From the NCBI RefSeq assembly GCF_002939475.1, contig NZ_PKFQ01000001.1, positions 2,046,001 to 2,110,000 of the forward strand: a stretch of 64,000 nt of DNA, read 5' to 3'. Positions 36,501 to 45,129 of this stretch are shown piece by piece. The notes below the pieces were generated by a model that had not been told where the DNA came from, ran no database searches, and saw nothing but the letters and a program-made list of their open reading frames with translations. Both the position numbers and the translations under genes were made by a program. Source of the DNA: Streptomyces cinnamoneus (GTDB lineage Bacteria > Actinomycetota > Actinomycetes > Streptomycetales > Streptomycetaceae). How positions within the stretch are numbered: position 1 is the stretch's first letter; each line of letters opens with the position of its first letter.

Positions 36501-37052
36501 TCAGACGAAGGGCACGTTGACGCAGGCGAGCCGGGCACCGGCCATGCCGGCGTGCCCGGCACCGGTCTCGGTGGCGTGCTCGTGCACGACGACGGAACGG
36601 GCCTCGCCGTCCCGGAAGCGCCACTGGACGTCGGCGGACGCGCCGCCGTCGCCGCGCCGGTCGGTGGTGAGGTCCAGCCACACCTCGTTGCGCGGGTTGG
36701 CGTAGGCGGGATCGGTGGACGGCTGCTTCGGGTCCTTGCGGTCCTGGTAATGCGGCCCGGAATCCTCGGGCTTGGCACCGCACGGCTTGGTGTGCACGTG
36801 GGCGCCGAACGTCCGGCCGGCCTCGACGCCGTGCAGACGCAGGGCGATGTGCGTGCCGTCGTGGCCGGTGCGCTCGACGACGGTGACGCGGGCGCCGTCG
36901 GGGACGACGTCCGCACGGAAGGTGACGGCGGCGTGGACACCGCCGCCGGCCGCGGGCTCGAACCACTCGCTCACGGCAACGCCTTGGCACTGAACGCTCG
37001 TCGGAGATGCCACCAGCATCGAAGCGGCAATCGCGGACGTGACGAAGGACAT
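36501..37052 (-). CDS. Secreted superoxide dismutase family protein (Cu/Zn type)
   Basis: A 183-residue exported protein. The first 24 residues form a signal peptide. Metal ligands are visible in FGAHVHTKPC (two Cu His), DSGPHYQ (bridging His) and SVVVHEHATE (Cu His); the terminal LACV provides the second disulfide cysteine. A Zn-ligand region lies between HYQDRK and YANPRNEVW. It would dismutate superoxide at the cell surface. The electrostatic loop is shorter and less canonical than in enteric SodC, so activity is likely but not certain. Confidence 0.85.
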   Translation of the reverse strand: MSFVTSAIAASMLVASPTSVQCQGVAVSEWFEPAAGGGVHAAVTFRADVVPDGARVTVVERTGHDGTHIALRLHGVEAGRTFGAHVHTKPCGAKPEDSGPHYQDRKDPKQPSTDPAYANPRNEVWLDLTTDRRGDGGASADVQWRFRDGEARSVVVHEHATETGAGHAGMAGARLACVNVPFV

Positions 37053-37306
37053 CTTCCGCCCCTTTCGACGCAGCCCGCTCTCGGCCCCCGGCGCGGGCTG
37101 ACTCCTCAGCCCCGCACCCTCCCGTCCGCTCCACGCCCCTGGCTACACGGTATCCAGCCATCGCCCGGGGTGCGCGGGGCGGCGGGGTGGCGCCGATGAG
37201 CGGCCCCGAAGCTTCCACAGAGATGTTCCGTGATTTTCTTCCGCACCCCTCAACGCCGGGGTTAGAGTGCGGCGCCCAGCCCGACTTGCCTCGTGGGAGC
37301 GCCCCT

Positions 37307-38104
37307 GTGTCCGTCCTGTCACCGCACTCCCCGCCGCGGCACGCCCGCTGGTGGCAGCGTCCGGGAGTAGTCATCGCCCTGCTGGTGGTCCTCCCGCCCG
37401 TGGGCATCGTCCTGGCGTGGCTAAGTGACTGGCCGCGCCGTAAGAAGACCATCGCCATCGTCCTCTCGGCTCTGTGGCTGGCCCTCTTCGTGGCGACCCC
37501 CTCGAAGGCCGAGCACGAAGGCAAGGGGAAGGCAGCGGCCCCGAAGCCGGCCGGACGGGCGTCGGCGTCGCCGGCGCCCTCGCCGACGCCCTCGGAGACA
37601 CCTTCGCCGACGCCGCCCCCGACCCCCACGCCGACCGCTGATCCACAGATGCCGGATGTGGTGAACATGCCGTACGGCAAGGCGTCGGATGCCTTAAAGA
37701 AGCTGGTCGACGGCGGCACGGAGGCGTACAGCGCTTACACGGACGTCGAGCTGGTGAACGACCACGACGACTGGACGGTCTGCTTCCAGAGCCCGTCGGC
37801 GGGCACACCCCTCGCCCCGGCGCACGCGGCACCGAAGATCCACGTGGCCCCGCCGGGCACACCGTGCCCCAAGAGCAAGAACACGGAGCTGCACCCGAAA
37901 CCGACGACGGAACCCGGCCCGGACCCCGACAGGAAGCCGGGCACGGGCGGAGCCTCGGGCGGCAGCGCCGGCGGAGGAGGCGTGGGCGTGGTCCACCCGG
38001 GCGCGTTCTGCTCCCCACAGGGCGCCACGGGCGTCACGACGAAGGGCACGCCCATGACCTGCGCCCCGAGCACGGGGGGCCGCAACCGCTGGCGCAGTGC
38101 GTAG
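37307..38104 (+). CDS. Membrane protein with PASTA-like domain and C-terminal HPGxxC motif
   Basis: A 265-residue protein. Two N-terminal membrane segments (WWQRPGVVIALLVVLPPVGIVLAWL and IAIVLSALWLALFVATP) are followed by a Pro/Thr/Ser linker. A PASTA-like domain follows (MPDVVNMPYGKASDALKKL), then a second linker. The C-terminal motif is HPGAFCSPQGATGVTTKGTPMTC...GRNRWR, an Excalibur-like actinobacterial signature. GTG 37307 is chosen because GGGAG lies 7 nt upstream. Leu130 is encoded by TTA (37694-37696), so bldA control is possible. Function unknown; the cell envelope is likely. Confidence 0.82.
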   Translation: MSVLSPHSPPRHARWWQRPGVVIALLVVLPPVGIVLAWLSDWPRRKKTIAIVLSALWLALFVATPSKAEHEGKGKAAAPKPAGRASASPAPSPTPSETPSPTPPPTPTPTADPQMPDVVNMPYGKASDALKKLVDGGTEAYSAYTDVELVNDHDDWTVCFQSPSAGTPLAPAHAAPKIHVAPPGTPCPKSKNTELHPKPTTEPGPDPDRKPGTGGASGGSAGGGGVGVVHPGAFCSPQGATGVTTKGTPMTCAPSTGGRNRWRSA

Positions 38105-38430
38105 GGCCGGCTGGTCGGCCACTGCGAGGGGAGGACGTGGAGGTCGCGGCCACCGCAGCGACCGGTGGCCGCCGGGACCGGGCGATGGTACGTGGCCACG
38201 GCGCCACGGAGCGCGCACCCCTGGTCCTGATGGGCCACGGCGGCGGCAACCACAAGAAGCGCCCGGCGATGTCCGGCCGAGCCCGACTCCTGGTGACCGG
38301 CTGCGGCTTCCACGTCGCCGTCCTCGACCCGGTCACGGTGGCCGGCCGCGCACGGCGCACGACGAGGCGGAGATCGCCGAACTCTTCCGGGCGAGAGCGG
38401 CCGGCGAGCCGCCGGCACCTCGGCGGAGCG
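38105..38430 (+). pseudogene. Decayed alpha/beta hydrolase (dienelactone-hydrolase-like)
   Basis: The frame from about 38185 reads RAPLVLMGHGGGNHKKRP..RARLLV, the oxyanion/HG region of a common actinobacterial alpha/beta hydrolase. At about 38333 the meaning jumps to the next frame, which continues GHGGRPRTAHDEAEIAELFRARAAGEP. A single missing base in the CCGGTCAC stretch explains the shift. The nucleophile elbow and C-terminal half are absent, and the start region is also eroded. This is a truncated, frameshifted remnant. Confidence 0.75.
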
Positions 38431-38475
38431 GGCCCCGGGGCGGCCCCAGCGACGCCAGAGCCGCCGGGACTCCCG

Positions 38476-39087
38476 CTAATGGACCATGTTCCACATCTGG
38501 TACCGGTTGGTGTGGTTGTAGCAGGTGGTCTTGGCGACCGGAGCGCCCTTGGGGGTGCCCTGGTCCCACAGGAGCTGGTTCTCGTGGCCGTCCTGGCCGC
38601 GGTCCAGGCAGAAGACGTGGCCGGTGCCGTCCCTCCCGCTCTGGTAGTTGGCGAACTGCCAGCTCTGCCGCGGGTTGCCGGAGGTGTTGCCGACCCAGGT
38701 CAGGTTCCACTGCTGGTGGTAGTCGGTCCACTCGCATCCGGCCCCGCGGGTGGCCGTCCAGTCCTGGGTGCCGCCCGGGACTTGCGAGTGGTAGTGCTGG
38801 GCCCGGAGGCAGTTGCCTTCCTTCTTGTGGATGATCTGCACGCGGTCGTAGTAGCCGCCGACGTTGCCGTCGTAGGAGACCACGTCCCACCGCTGGTACG
38901 GGTTCCCCGGCTGGCACGGATTGGTGTAGACGTCGCCGCCGTTGCTGTCGAGGCAGTAGCCGGTGGCGTAGTCCTGGAGCATCACGTTGCGCTGGTAGGT
39001 GTTCGCGTGGGCGGTGCCCGCCGTTCCTGTCACCACCGCAGCTGCGAGCACTCCGGCCGCCAGTGCCGATCTCACCTTGATGTTCAC
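38476..39087 (-). CDS. Secreted ricin-type beta-trefoil lectin-like protein
   Basis: A 203-residue exported protein. The signal peptide ends at AHA (residue 28). The rest is a ricin-type trefoil of about 175 residues with QxW-type motifs (YQRWDVV, RQSWQFAN, YQMWNMV) and LQDYATGYCLDSNGG. Several cysteines suggest disulfides. No catalytic domain is present. GTG 39087 is chosen because it gives a proper signal peptide (MNIKVRSALAAGVLAAAVV). It probably binds sugars at or outside the cell wall. Confidence 0.85.
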   Translation of the reverse strand: MNIKVRSALAAGVLAAAVVTGTAGTAHANTYQRNVMLQDYATGYCLDSNGGDVYTNPCQPGNPYQRWDVVSYDGNVGGYYDRVQIIHKKEGNCLRAQHYHSQVPGGTQDWTATRGAGCEWTDYHQQWNLTWVGNTSGNPRQSWQFANYQSGRDGTGHVFCLDRGQDGHENQLLWDQGTPKGAPVAKTTCYNHTNRYQMWNMVH

Positions 39088-39317
39088 CCGAGAACCCTCT
39101 CTCCCCGTACCTCGGTGGTACGCCACAAGAACCGTGGCAGGGGTTCGAACGGCCGCACAGGGGACGGCAGTTCAAGAAACGGTTCACTCCGCTACCGAAC
39201 CGGACCAGCCGAGGGAAGGGAAAAGCCGGCCTGCCGGCACCGGCTGCGGGGACCGGGGCGAGGTCCGGGGGGCGGAAACCCCCAGGTTCTCCCCAGCGCC
39301 AAAACCACCAGACGGCA

Positions 39318-39537
39318 GGCGTGGAAGACGTGCGAGCTGTCCCTCGGCGAGCGGCGGGCCCTGTCCCTGCGGTGCGCCCTGGACCGGCCGGACGGCCTGA
39401 TCGCGGCCGCCCGCGACGGGATGACCGACCAGGCAGTGAGATACCGCCTCGAACGAGGCGTGGACAAGCTCACGGCCTGGCTGAACGGCTGCGACTACGT
39501 GGGCGGGGCCGAGGCGCCGGACGGTGCGGCGGCGTGA
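39318..39537 (+). pseudogene. Gene fragment of unknown origin
   Basis: The frame reads CELSLGERRALSLRCALDRPDGLIAAARDGMTDQ.., then RYRLERGVDKLTAWLNG, and stops at 39537. Codon use is gene-like, but there is no ribosome-binding site or start before it; the first ATG (39420) would leave 38 residues. It lies in the decayed region before rnpB and is probably the 3' end of a lost regulatory or element gene. Confidence 0.45.
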
Positions 39538-39688
39538 CCGCGGACATGGGCCGAGTGATCGGCGGACTGCATGTTCGCGTGAACAAGCCATCTTGACGCG
39601 AAGGACGCCTCGCTCCCTTGACCTGGCACAACCGCTCGGGAAGCGTCGCAACGCAAGAACCCGCAACCGACTTGAAACGGGAGGGCGC

Positions 39689-39902
39689 CATGGCCCCTAG
39701 AGTTCGTCGGAATCGCCCCGGAGACCACCGGAGGCGGCTCGCCGACCGTGTGGGTCGAGGAAGAGACGGCTGACCTCATCCTCCAGGGCGAGGAGGCCGG
39801 GTCGTCTGGCTCGGCTTCACTCCGCTTCGCGACCCCACCATGCGGTTCATCGTCTCCGTCCCCGCCGACAAGGCGACGCCGGGCATGCTGCCTGCCGTGT
39901 AA
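39689..39902 (+). pseudogene. Decayed small Streptomyces gene with two frame changes
   Basis: GGGAGG precedes ATG 39689, but that frame soon stops. The next frame reads EFVGIAPETTGGGSPTVWVEEETADLILQG, resembling the small proteins encoded beside XRE/DUF397 genes. A further frame, from about 39805, continues VVWLGFTPLRDPTMRFIVSVPADKATPGMLPAV to TAA 39902. Two frameshifts therefore seem to have broken one gene. A strong terminator follows. Confidence 0.5.
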
Positions 39903-39928
39903 CAGCGGACGCGCAGTTCTGTTGAAAA

Positions 39929-39967
39929 GGTTGAGGGGCCGTCGCACAACACGACGGCCCCTCAACC
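39929..39967. terminator. Strong hairpin terminator in the decayed region
   Basis: Perfect 16-bp arms (39929-39944 and 39952-39967) with loop CACAACA, preceded by GAAAA and followed by AATC. It is an intact terminator of the broken gene. Confidence 0.85.
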
Positions 39968-39991
39968 AATCGCCTCGTCGGTTCGATAATG

Positions 39992-40015
39992 CCCCGGGCC
40001 AATTCCGGCCCGGGG
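39992..40015. terminator. Second GC-rich hairpin
   Basis: CCCCGGGCC (39992-40000) and GGCCCGGGG (40007-40015) with loop AATTCC form a 9-bp stem, 25 bp after the first hairpin. It may be a terminator or remnant of one. Confidence 0.6.
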
Positions 40016-40169
40016 GATGAGTCGACGGGCCGAGGCGCCCCGTGGACTCGGCGCAAGCTCCCAGATTCGCGATGAGTCACACCCTGGCCATCATGCCGCC
40101 GCTTCTACGCGCCGTCCCGAGCGGTCGCGACGGGGGCGGATGGGCGCCAGGCGCGGGTCCAAGGCAGGA

Positions 40170-40622
40170 TTCGAGGGCGATCCTTGTTGTCGGCTGCATT
40201 GGAAGCCCGCCCTCGTGAAGGCCGGCGTCATCCCGGCTCCGGAGGTGGAGGTCATCCCCCGGCCGGGGAAACGCCCGCTGGTGCACGTGGTGTGGGCCAT
40301 GCTTCGCGAAGAGGGTTTCCATGTCCTTCGTCACACCTTCGCCTCAGTCGTGCTGGCCGCCGGTGAGACGATCGTTCAGCTCGCGGCCTGGCTCGGACAC
40401 AGCGACCCGGCATTCACGCTGCGGACCTACGTGCACTTCATGCCGAAATCCGGAGCCCGGGGAATGGCGGCGCTCGGCGCGCTCCTCGCATTCGCCGTCC
40501 GCGTGGCCGTGGAGGTGCAGCAGGAGGGGAATGCGAGTGTCTCGATCGAAACTCCCCAGATACTCCCCACGGGGCAAAATGAAGCCCCTCAGCTCTGCGT
40601 TTCCGCAGGTCAGAGGGGTTAG
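40170..40622 (+). pseudogene. C-terminal stump of a tyrosine integrase
   Basis: The frame contains WKPALVKAGVIP, then HVLRHTFASVVLAAGETIVQLAAWLGHSDPAFTLRTYVHFMP. These are box II of phage-type integrases with HxxR, the LGH histidine and the catalytic Tyr. The N-terminal arm-binding and core-binding domains are missing, and no start codon gives a sensible longer protein. The gene ends 3 bp before the rnpB 3' end, in the position that integrases of integrated elements have beside their attachment site. It is the remnant of an integrative element. Confidence 0.8.
40585..40618 (-). terminator. rnpB terminator, overlapping the integrase stump
   Basis: Read on the minus strand after rnpB: CCCCTC, an internal loop, CTGCG-GAAA-CGCAG, an internal loop, GAGGGG, then CTTCATTTTG. 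This is a hairpin with a GNRA tetraloop and a T-rich tail, rare in this window. On the plus strand the same bases encode the last codons of the integrase stump. Confidence 0.75.
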
Positions 40623-40625
40623 GGG

Positions 40626-41037
40626 CGGACGAGTCGGCCTGTACGCCGGGTTCTGTCTCCCGAGGTCCTCGCGGTCCTCGGGGAGGCGGCCATCCATCTA
40701 GGCCTGCCGTTGCCGACAGGCTCGTGCGGTCTACCCGCGGACTCGGGCGGGCAGCCCTCGATCGTCCGCGCAGGGCCGCCGCCGTGAAGCGGCTGCCCCT
40801 CTTGACCTTGCTCCGGGTGGGGTTTACCTAGCCGTCCGAGTCACCTCGGACGCTGGTGGTCTCTTACACCACCGTTTCACCCTTACCGGGACCTCACGGT
40901 CCCGGCGGTCTGTTTTCTGTGGCACTGTCCCGCGGGTCACCCCGGGTGGGCGTTACCCACCACCCTGCCGTGTGGAGCCCGGACGTTCCTCGGGGGATCC
41001 GTGAGGATCCCACGCGGCCGCCCGGCCGGCTCGTCCG
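40626..41037 (-). ncRNA. rnpB: RNase P RNA, bacterial class A
   Basis: The catalytic RNA of RNase P, which matures tRNA 5' ends. On the minus strand it starts near CGGACGAGCCGGCC and ends near GGCCGACTCGTCC, which pair as P1. Conserved elements are GAGGAACGTCCGGGCTCC (J3/4-P4), AGAAAACAGACCGCC, GGTAAGGGTGAAACGGTGG, GGTAAACCCC and ACAGAACCCGGCGTACAGGCC (P4 3' strand). Length about 412 nt is normal for streptomycetes. The exact ends are estimated from P1 pairing. Confidence 0.95.
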
Positions 41038-41048
41038 CCGTGACGACC

Positions 41049-41054
41049 ATGCTA
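41049..41054 (-). promoter_or_regulatory. Candidate -10 element of rnpB
   Basis: TAGCAT on the minus strand lies about 12 nt before the estimated rnpB 5' end. A weak -35-like TTCGCC is 17 nt further up, inside the 3' end of the RNB gene. Confidence 0.45.
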
Positions 41055-41062
41055 CCGGCCGC

Positions 41063-42529
41063 TCAGGCCGGGGCGAACCAGACCTTCTCCCGTCCGGGGT
41101 TCGCCTCGATCACCCTGACCCTCATCCGCCGGCCCAGCGGCAGGGGCGGGCCGTCGCCGTCGCCCTCGACGTGGCCGATCACGGCGGGGTCGTAGAGGTG
41201 GACCCGGCCCGCCGTGGGGCGGGACTCGACCACGTCCACCACGTAGCCGTCGAAGACCTCGCCGATCCGGTCGCGCAGCAGCGCCGCCTCGACCAGGTCC
41301 ACGCACTCCCGCTCGGCCTCGCCCGCCCGGCGCCCGCCCCGTTCCATCTCGGCCGGCAGGGCGTCCAGCGCCGCCCGCACCCACTCCGGGGCGGCCGTCC
41401 CCGCGACCGCGGCCAGGCACAGTTCGCTGGTGTAGCGGTCGACCAGGCGGCGCAGCGGGGCGGTGCAGTGGGCGTAGGGGGCCGCCAGCGCGGCGTGGAC
41501 CGGGGCGGCCGGGGGCGGGAGCTCGGACGGGCGGTCGCGGTCGAAGGCCGCGTAGCCCGCGCCCCGCAGCAGGGCCGTGCACTCCTGCAGGAAGGCCGCG
41601 TGCTGGGGGTGCCGGGGGTCGAGGGCCCGGACGACCACGGCGTACGGCATCGCCTCCGGCCACGTCACGCCGAGGGCCCGCGCCACCCTCCGCAGCCTCG
41701 CGACCGCGCTCTCCGGCGCGGCGGGCAGGGTGCGCAGGACGCCCGTCCCGGCGGTGAGCATGAGCTGGGCCGCGGCCGTCCCCGTCATGAGGGAGATCTG
41801 CGCGTTCCAGCCCTCCGCCGGCAGCGGGGCCCGGTACTCCAGCGCGTAGCGGCCGTCCGCCCGCCGGACGACCTCCTGCTCGGGCACGTTGAGGGAGACG
41901 CCGCCGCGGGTCCGTTCCAGCCCCTCCCGAAGCCGGCCCACCTCCCGCAGCAGGCTGAGCGGCTCCTCCGCCGTCCCGGAGTCGAGGGCCCGCTGGACGC
42001 CGGCGTAGTCCAGCCTGGCCCGGCTGCGGACGACCGCGCGGCGGACGTCCGTGCGCTCGACGTTCCCGTCCGCGTCCAGGTCCAGGCGCCAGAGCACGGC
42101 GGGCCGGTCGTGGTCCGGCAGCAGGCTCGCGGCCCCCTCGCCGAGGACCGGCGGGTGCAGGGGCACCCGCAGGTCGGGGTAGTAGAGGGTCACCACCCGT
42201 TCGTGCGCCTCCCGGTCCAGCGCTCCCCCGGGTGCGACGAAGGCCCCCACGTCGGCGATGGCGTAGTAGACGCGGAAGCCGCCGGCGTCCCGGCGCGCCA
42301 GGTACATCGCCTGGTCCAGGTCCGTGGAGCCCGGCGGGTCGATCGTGAAGAGCGGCACGTCCGTCGCGTCGTACGCGGGCATGCGCGGCCGGCGCGCGGC
42401 CCGCTCCGCCTCCTCCAGCACCGCCGGGGGGAACCCCCCGGGCACGTGCGTGCGCGCGCGCAGCTCGCGCAGGGCGGTCGCCAGCGGGGCGCGCTCCGCG
42501 TCCGTCACACGCATCGGGCGGCGGGGCAT
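41063..42529 (-). CDS. RNB-domain ribonuclease (RNase II family)
   Basis: A 488-residue exoribonuclease-like protein. The RNB catalytic core starts with DVPLFTIDPPGSTDLDQAMYL (metal-binding Asp cluster, about residues 53-73), followed by YYAIADVGAFV, LYYPDLRVPLHP and YAHCTAPLRRLVDRYTSELCLA. It is shorter than E. coli RNase II and lacks clear N-terminal cold-shock domains; a small OB-like C-terminal region remains (RVHLYDPAVIGHVEGDG). ATG 42529 gives MPRRPMRV. It probably degrades RNA 3' to 5' in the cytoplasm. rnpB follows 25 bp downstream. Confidence 0.88.
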   Translation of the reverse strand: MPRRPMRVTDAERAPLATALRELRARTHVPGGFPPAVLEEAERAARRPRMPAYDATDVPLFTIDPPGSTDLDQAMYLARRDAGGFRVYYAIADVGAFVAPGGALDREAHERVVTLYYPDLRVPLHPPVLGEGAASLLPDHDRPAVLWRLDLDADGNVERTDVRRAVVRSRARLDYAGVQRALDSGTAEEPLSLLREVGRLREGLERTRGGVSLNVPEQEVVRRADGRYALEYRAPLPAEGWNAQISLMTGTAAAQLMLTAGTGVLRTLPAAPESAVARLRRVARALGVTWPEAMPYAVVVRALDPRHPQHAAFLQECTALLRGAGYAAFDRDRPSELPPPAAPVHAALAAPYAHCTAPLRRLVDRYTSELCLAAVAGTAAPEWVRAALDALPAEMERGGRRAGEAERECVDLVEAALLRDRIGEVFDGYVVDVVESRPTAGRVHLYDPAVIGHVEGDGDGPPLPLGRRMRVRVIEANPGREKVWFAPA

Positions 42530-42620
42530 GGCACCGAGCCTAGGGGCGGTGCGGGCGTGGGGCACGGCGAACATGTCCTAGGGTGCAGAGGTCCCCCGAA
42601 GGCCGTGAAGGAGATCGACC

Positions 42621-43418
42621 GTGCTCGTGCTGTTGCCGCCGTCCGAGGGGAAGGCCACGGGTGGCACCGGGCCCGCGCTGGAGATCGCCGGCCTGGCGCT
42701 GCCGGCGCTCGGCCGGGCGCGGGAGAGCGTCCTGGACGAGCTGGTCGAGCTGTGCTCGGGCGACGAGGAGAAGGCCGCCGAGGTGCTGGGCCTGAGCCCG
42801 GGGCTGCGCGGCGAGGTCGCCAAGAACGCCGGGCTGCGCACGGCCGGCACCCGCCCCGCCGGGGAGATCTACACGGGCGTGCTCTACGACGCCCTGGGCC
42901 TGGCCACGCTCGCCGGGCCCGCGCGCCGCGCCGCCGGCCGCTCGCTGCTGGTCTTCTCCGGGCTGTGGGGCGCCGTGCGCGTCGACGACGCCATCCCCTC
43001 CTACCGCTGCTCGATGGGCGTGAAGCTGCCGGGGCTGGGCGCCCTCGCCGCGCACTGGCGCGCTCCGATGGCCGAGGCCCTGCCCGAGGCCGCCGGGGAC
43101 GGTCTGGTGCTGGACCTGCGCTCGGCGGCGTACGCCTCGGCCTGGAAGCCGAAGGGCAGCCTCGCCGAGCGGACCGCCACGGTGCGGGTGCTGCAGTCCA
43201 AGGTGGTGGACGGGGTCGAGAAACGGTCCGTCGTCAGCCACTTCAACAAGGCCACCAAGGGCCGGCTCGTGCGCGAGCTGCTGACCACCGGGTCCGCGCC
43301 CGCCACCCCGGCCGAACTGGCCGACGCCCTGCGGGACCTCGGCTACACGGTGGAGGGCGCCGCCCCGGCCGGGGCCGGCCGGCCGTGGGCCCTCGACGTG
43401 GTGGTGACGGAGGTCTAG
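42621..43418 (+). CDS. yaaA: Peroxide stress protein YaaA family
   Basis: A 265-residue DUF328/YaaA protein. Motifs are LVLLPPSEGKA at the N terminus, YTGVLYDALG, LLVFSGLWGAVRVDDAIPSYRCSMGVKLPG, LVLDLRSAAYASAW and VVSHFNKATKGRLVREL. YaaA in E. coli lowers intracellular iron under peroxide stress and binds DNA. GTG 42621 has AAGGAG upstream and yields the conserved N terminus. Confidence 0.92.
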   Translation: MLVLLPPSEGKATGGTGPALEIAGLALPALGRARESVLDELVELCSGDEEKAAEVLGLSPGLRGEVAKNAGLRTAGTRPAGEIYTGVLYDALGLATLAGPARRAAGRSLLVFSGLWGAVRVDDAIPSYRCSMGVKLPGLGALAAHWRAPMAEALPEAAGDGLVLDLRSAAYASAWKPKGSLAERTATVRVLQSKVVDGVEKRSVVSHFNKATKGRLVRELLTTGSAPATPAELADALRDLGYTVEGAAPAGAGRPWALDVVVTEV

Positions 43419-43505
43419 CCCAGGGTTCCACCAGGGCGACACCGCGAGCAGCACGTTGACTACATCTGAACCCAACTGACCGCCAGGCGATAGCCTGTTG
43501 CCGCC

Positions 43506-43865
43506 ATGAACGATTTCGTTGACGAAGCACGCTCGCGAGTCGCACATCTGCTCCGGATGGCCAACACCACCGACGACCACATCAGGGCACAGATCATCGA
43601 GTACGCCCACTCGACCCCGGAGCCGCCGGTCATAAGCAGGGGCGCGGGGATCGTGACGACCGGGTGCGCGCGCTGTCAGCGGACCGCCTGGCGGCAGCAC
43701 GACTCCGAGGGGCCGTTGTGGGTGTGCGGCACGTGCGGGCACGTGGAGCCCATCACGATGCGCTGTCCGCAGTGCGAGGTCGACATGACGCCGCCGCGCA
43801 TCGGCGCTCCGGACCGGTGGGAGTGCCCCGGCTGCGACCGGGTCGGCTCCACCCTCGCCCTCTAG
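43506..43865 (+). CDS. Small zinc-ribbon protein, unknown function
   Basis: A 119-residue protein. An N-terminal helical part is followed by three CxxC-type pairs (GCARCQR, VCGTCGHVEP, CPQCEVDM, ECPGCDRVG), forming one or two zinc ribbons. No enzyme motif is seen. It could bind nucleic acid or act as a small metal-binding adaptor. The frame is clean, with an own terminator after it (43885-43919). Confidence 0.75.
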   Translation: MNDFVDEARSRVAHLLRMANTTDDHIRAQIIEYAHSTPEPPVISRGAGIVTTGCARCQRTAWRQHDSEGPLWVCGTCGHVEPITMRCPQCEVDMTPPRIGAPDRWECPGCDRVGSTLAL

Positions 43866-43884
43866 CGCCCCCGGACGACCACGA

Positions 43885-43919
43885 CCGAGGCCCCCGTCGC
43901 GGACGCGACGGGGCCTCGG
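43885..43919. terminator. Bidirectional hairpin terminator
   Basis: CCGAGGCCCC.. pairs with ..GGGGCCTCGG in a 15-16-bp stem with one bulged C and a 3-4-nt loop. It lies between the convergent zinc-ribbon and RNase H/phosphatase genes. Confidence 0.8.
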
Positions 43920-43935
43920 CGCGTTCCCGCGGGGC

Positions 43936-45123
43936 CTACCGCAGGTGCGACGTGTCGTTCAGCAGTCTCAGCGACGCGTTCCCGTCCGCGTAGTACGCCA
44001 CCGCCGACAGCGACGCCGCCGACAGCTCCATGCGGAACAGCGACTCGGGCGGCGCGCCCAGCGCCAGCCGCACCAGCGTCTTGACGGGCGTGACGTGCGT
44101 GACGAGCAGGACCGTGCGGCTGGCGTAGCGCGCCAGGAGCCTGTCGCGCGTCAGGGACACCCGGCGGGCGACGGCCGCGAAGCTCTCGCCGCCGCCGGTG
44201 GGGGCGGCCTTCGACGAGGCGAGCCAGGCGTCGAGGTCCTCGGGGTGGCGCTCGCGCACCTCGGCGAAGGTCAGGCCCTCCCAGGCGCCGAAGTCCGCCT
44301 CGCGCAGGCCCTCCTCGACGCGCACGTCCAGGCCCAGCCGGGCGGCGACGGCGCCGGCGGTCTCCCGGCAGCGGAGCAGGGGCGAGGTGACCACGGCCTG
44401 GATGGTGCCGCGGGCGGCCAGCGCGGCCGCGGCCGCCTCGGCCTGGCGGCGGCCGGCGGGCGACAGTCCGGGGTCGCTGCCGCCGCTGCCGGAGAAGCGC
44501 TTCTGCGGCGTCAGGGCGGTCTCGCCGTGCCGCAGCAGGACGAACGTGGTGGGTGCGCCGAGGTCGGCGGGCGCGGCCCAGCCGACCGGCGAGGCCTTCG
44601 GCTCGGCGAGCGGCTCGGCGGCGGGCACCTGGAGGGCGGCCGCGACACCGGACGGGGCGGAGGCCGCTGCCGCGAGGCCGGCCGAGGAGCGTCCCGGCTC
44701 CCACTGCCGGCCCGCCTTGCCCGCGTCCATCGCCTCGTTGGCCAGCCGGTCCGCGTGCTTGTTCTTCTCGCGCGGGATCCACTCGTACGCGACGCGGCCG
44801 GCGGGGAAGACCCGCTGTGCCTCGGCGGCCAGCGGCTTCATGTCCGGGTGCTTGATCTTCCAGCGTCCGGACATCTGCTCGACGACGAGCTTGGAGTCCA
44901 TCCGGACCGCGATCTCCGCGTCCGGGTCGAGGGCCTTCGCGGCCTTCAGCCCGGCGATCAGGCCCTTGTACTCGGCGACGTTGTTGGTCGCGGTGCCGAT
45001 GTACTCGGCCGCCTCGGCCAGGGCCTCACCGGTCGCCGCGTCGAGCACCACCGCGCCGTAGCCGGCGGGTCCCGGGTTGCCCCGGGAGCCGCCGTCGGCC
45101 TCGACGACGAAGCGGTTCGCCAT
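43936..45123 (-). CDS. Bifunctional RNase H / acid phosphatase
   Basis: A 395-residue fusion. The N-terminal RNase HI domain (1-135) shows FVVEADGGSRGNPGPAGYGAVV, NNVAEYKGLIAGL, VRMDSKLVVEQMSG and NKHADRLANEAM, with the DEDD acids. An Ala-rich linker (about 136-190) leads to a histidine phosphatase/CobC domain with FVLLRHGETALTPQKRF and the second His in LLVTHVTPVK. This is the domain order of mycobacterial Rv2228c, which removes RNA from hybrids and has phosphatase activity linked to cobalamin synthesis. It starts 6 nt after the zinc-ribbon gene. Confidence 0.94.
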   Translation of the reverse strand: MANRFVVEADGGSRGNPGPAGYGAVVLDAATGEALAEAAEYIGTATNNVAEYKGLIAGLKAAKALDPDAEIAVRMDSKLVVEQMSGRWKIKHPDMKPLAAEAQRVFPAGRVAYEWIPREKNKHADRLANEAMDAGKAGRQWEPGRSSAGLAAAASAPSGVAAALQVPAAEPLAEPKASPVGWAAPADLGAPTTFVLLRHGETALTPQKRFSGSGGSDPGLSPAGRRQAEAAAAALAARGTIQAVVTSPLLRCRETAGAVAARLGLDVRVEEGLREADFGAWEGLTFAEVRERHPEDLDAWLASSKAAPTGGGESFAAVARRVSLTRDRLLARYASRTVLLVTHVTPVKTLVRLALGAPPESLFRMELSAASLSAVAYYADGNASLRLLNDTSHLR

Positions 45124-45129
45124 CGTCGG

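Noticed and set aside
39541..39600. Short frame ending in GGLHVRVNKPS after the 39318 fragment
   Set aside because: Too short and without ribosome-binding site; part of the decayed region.
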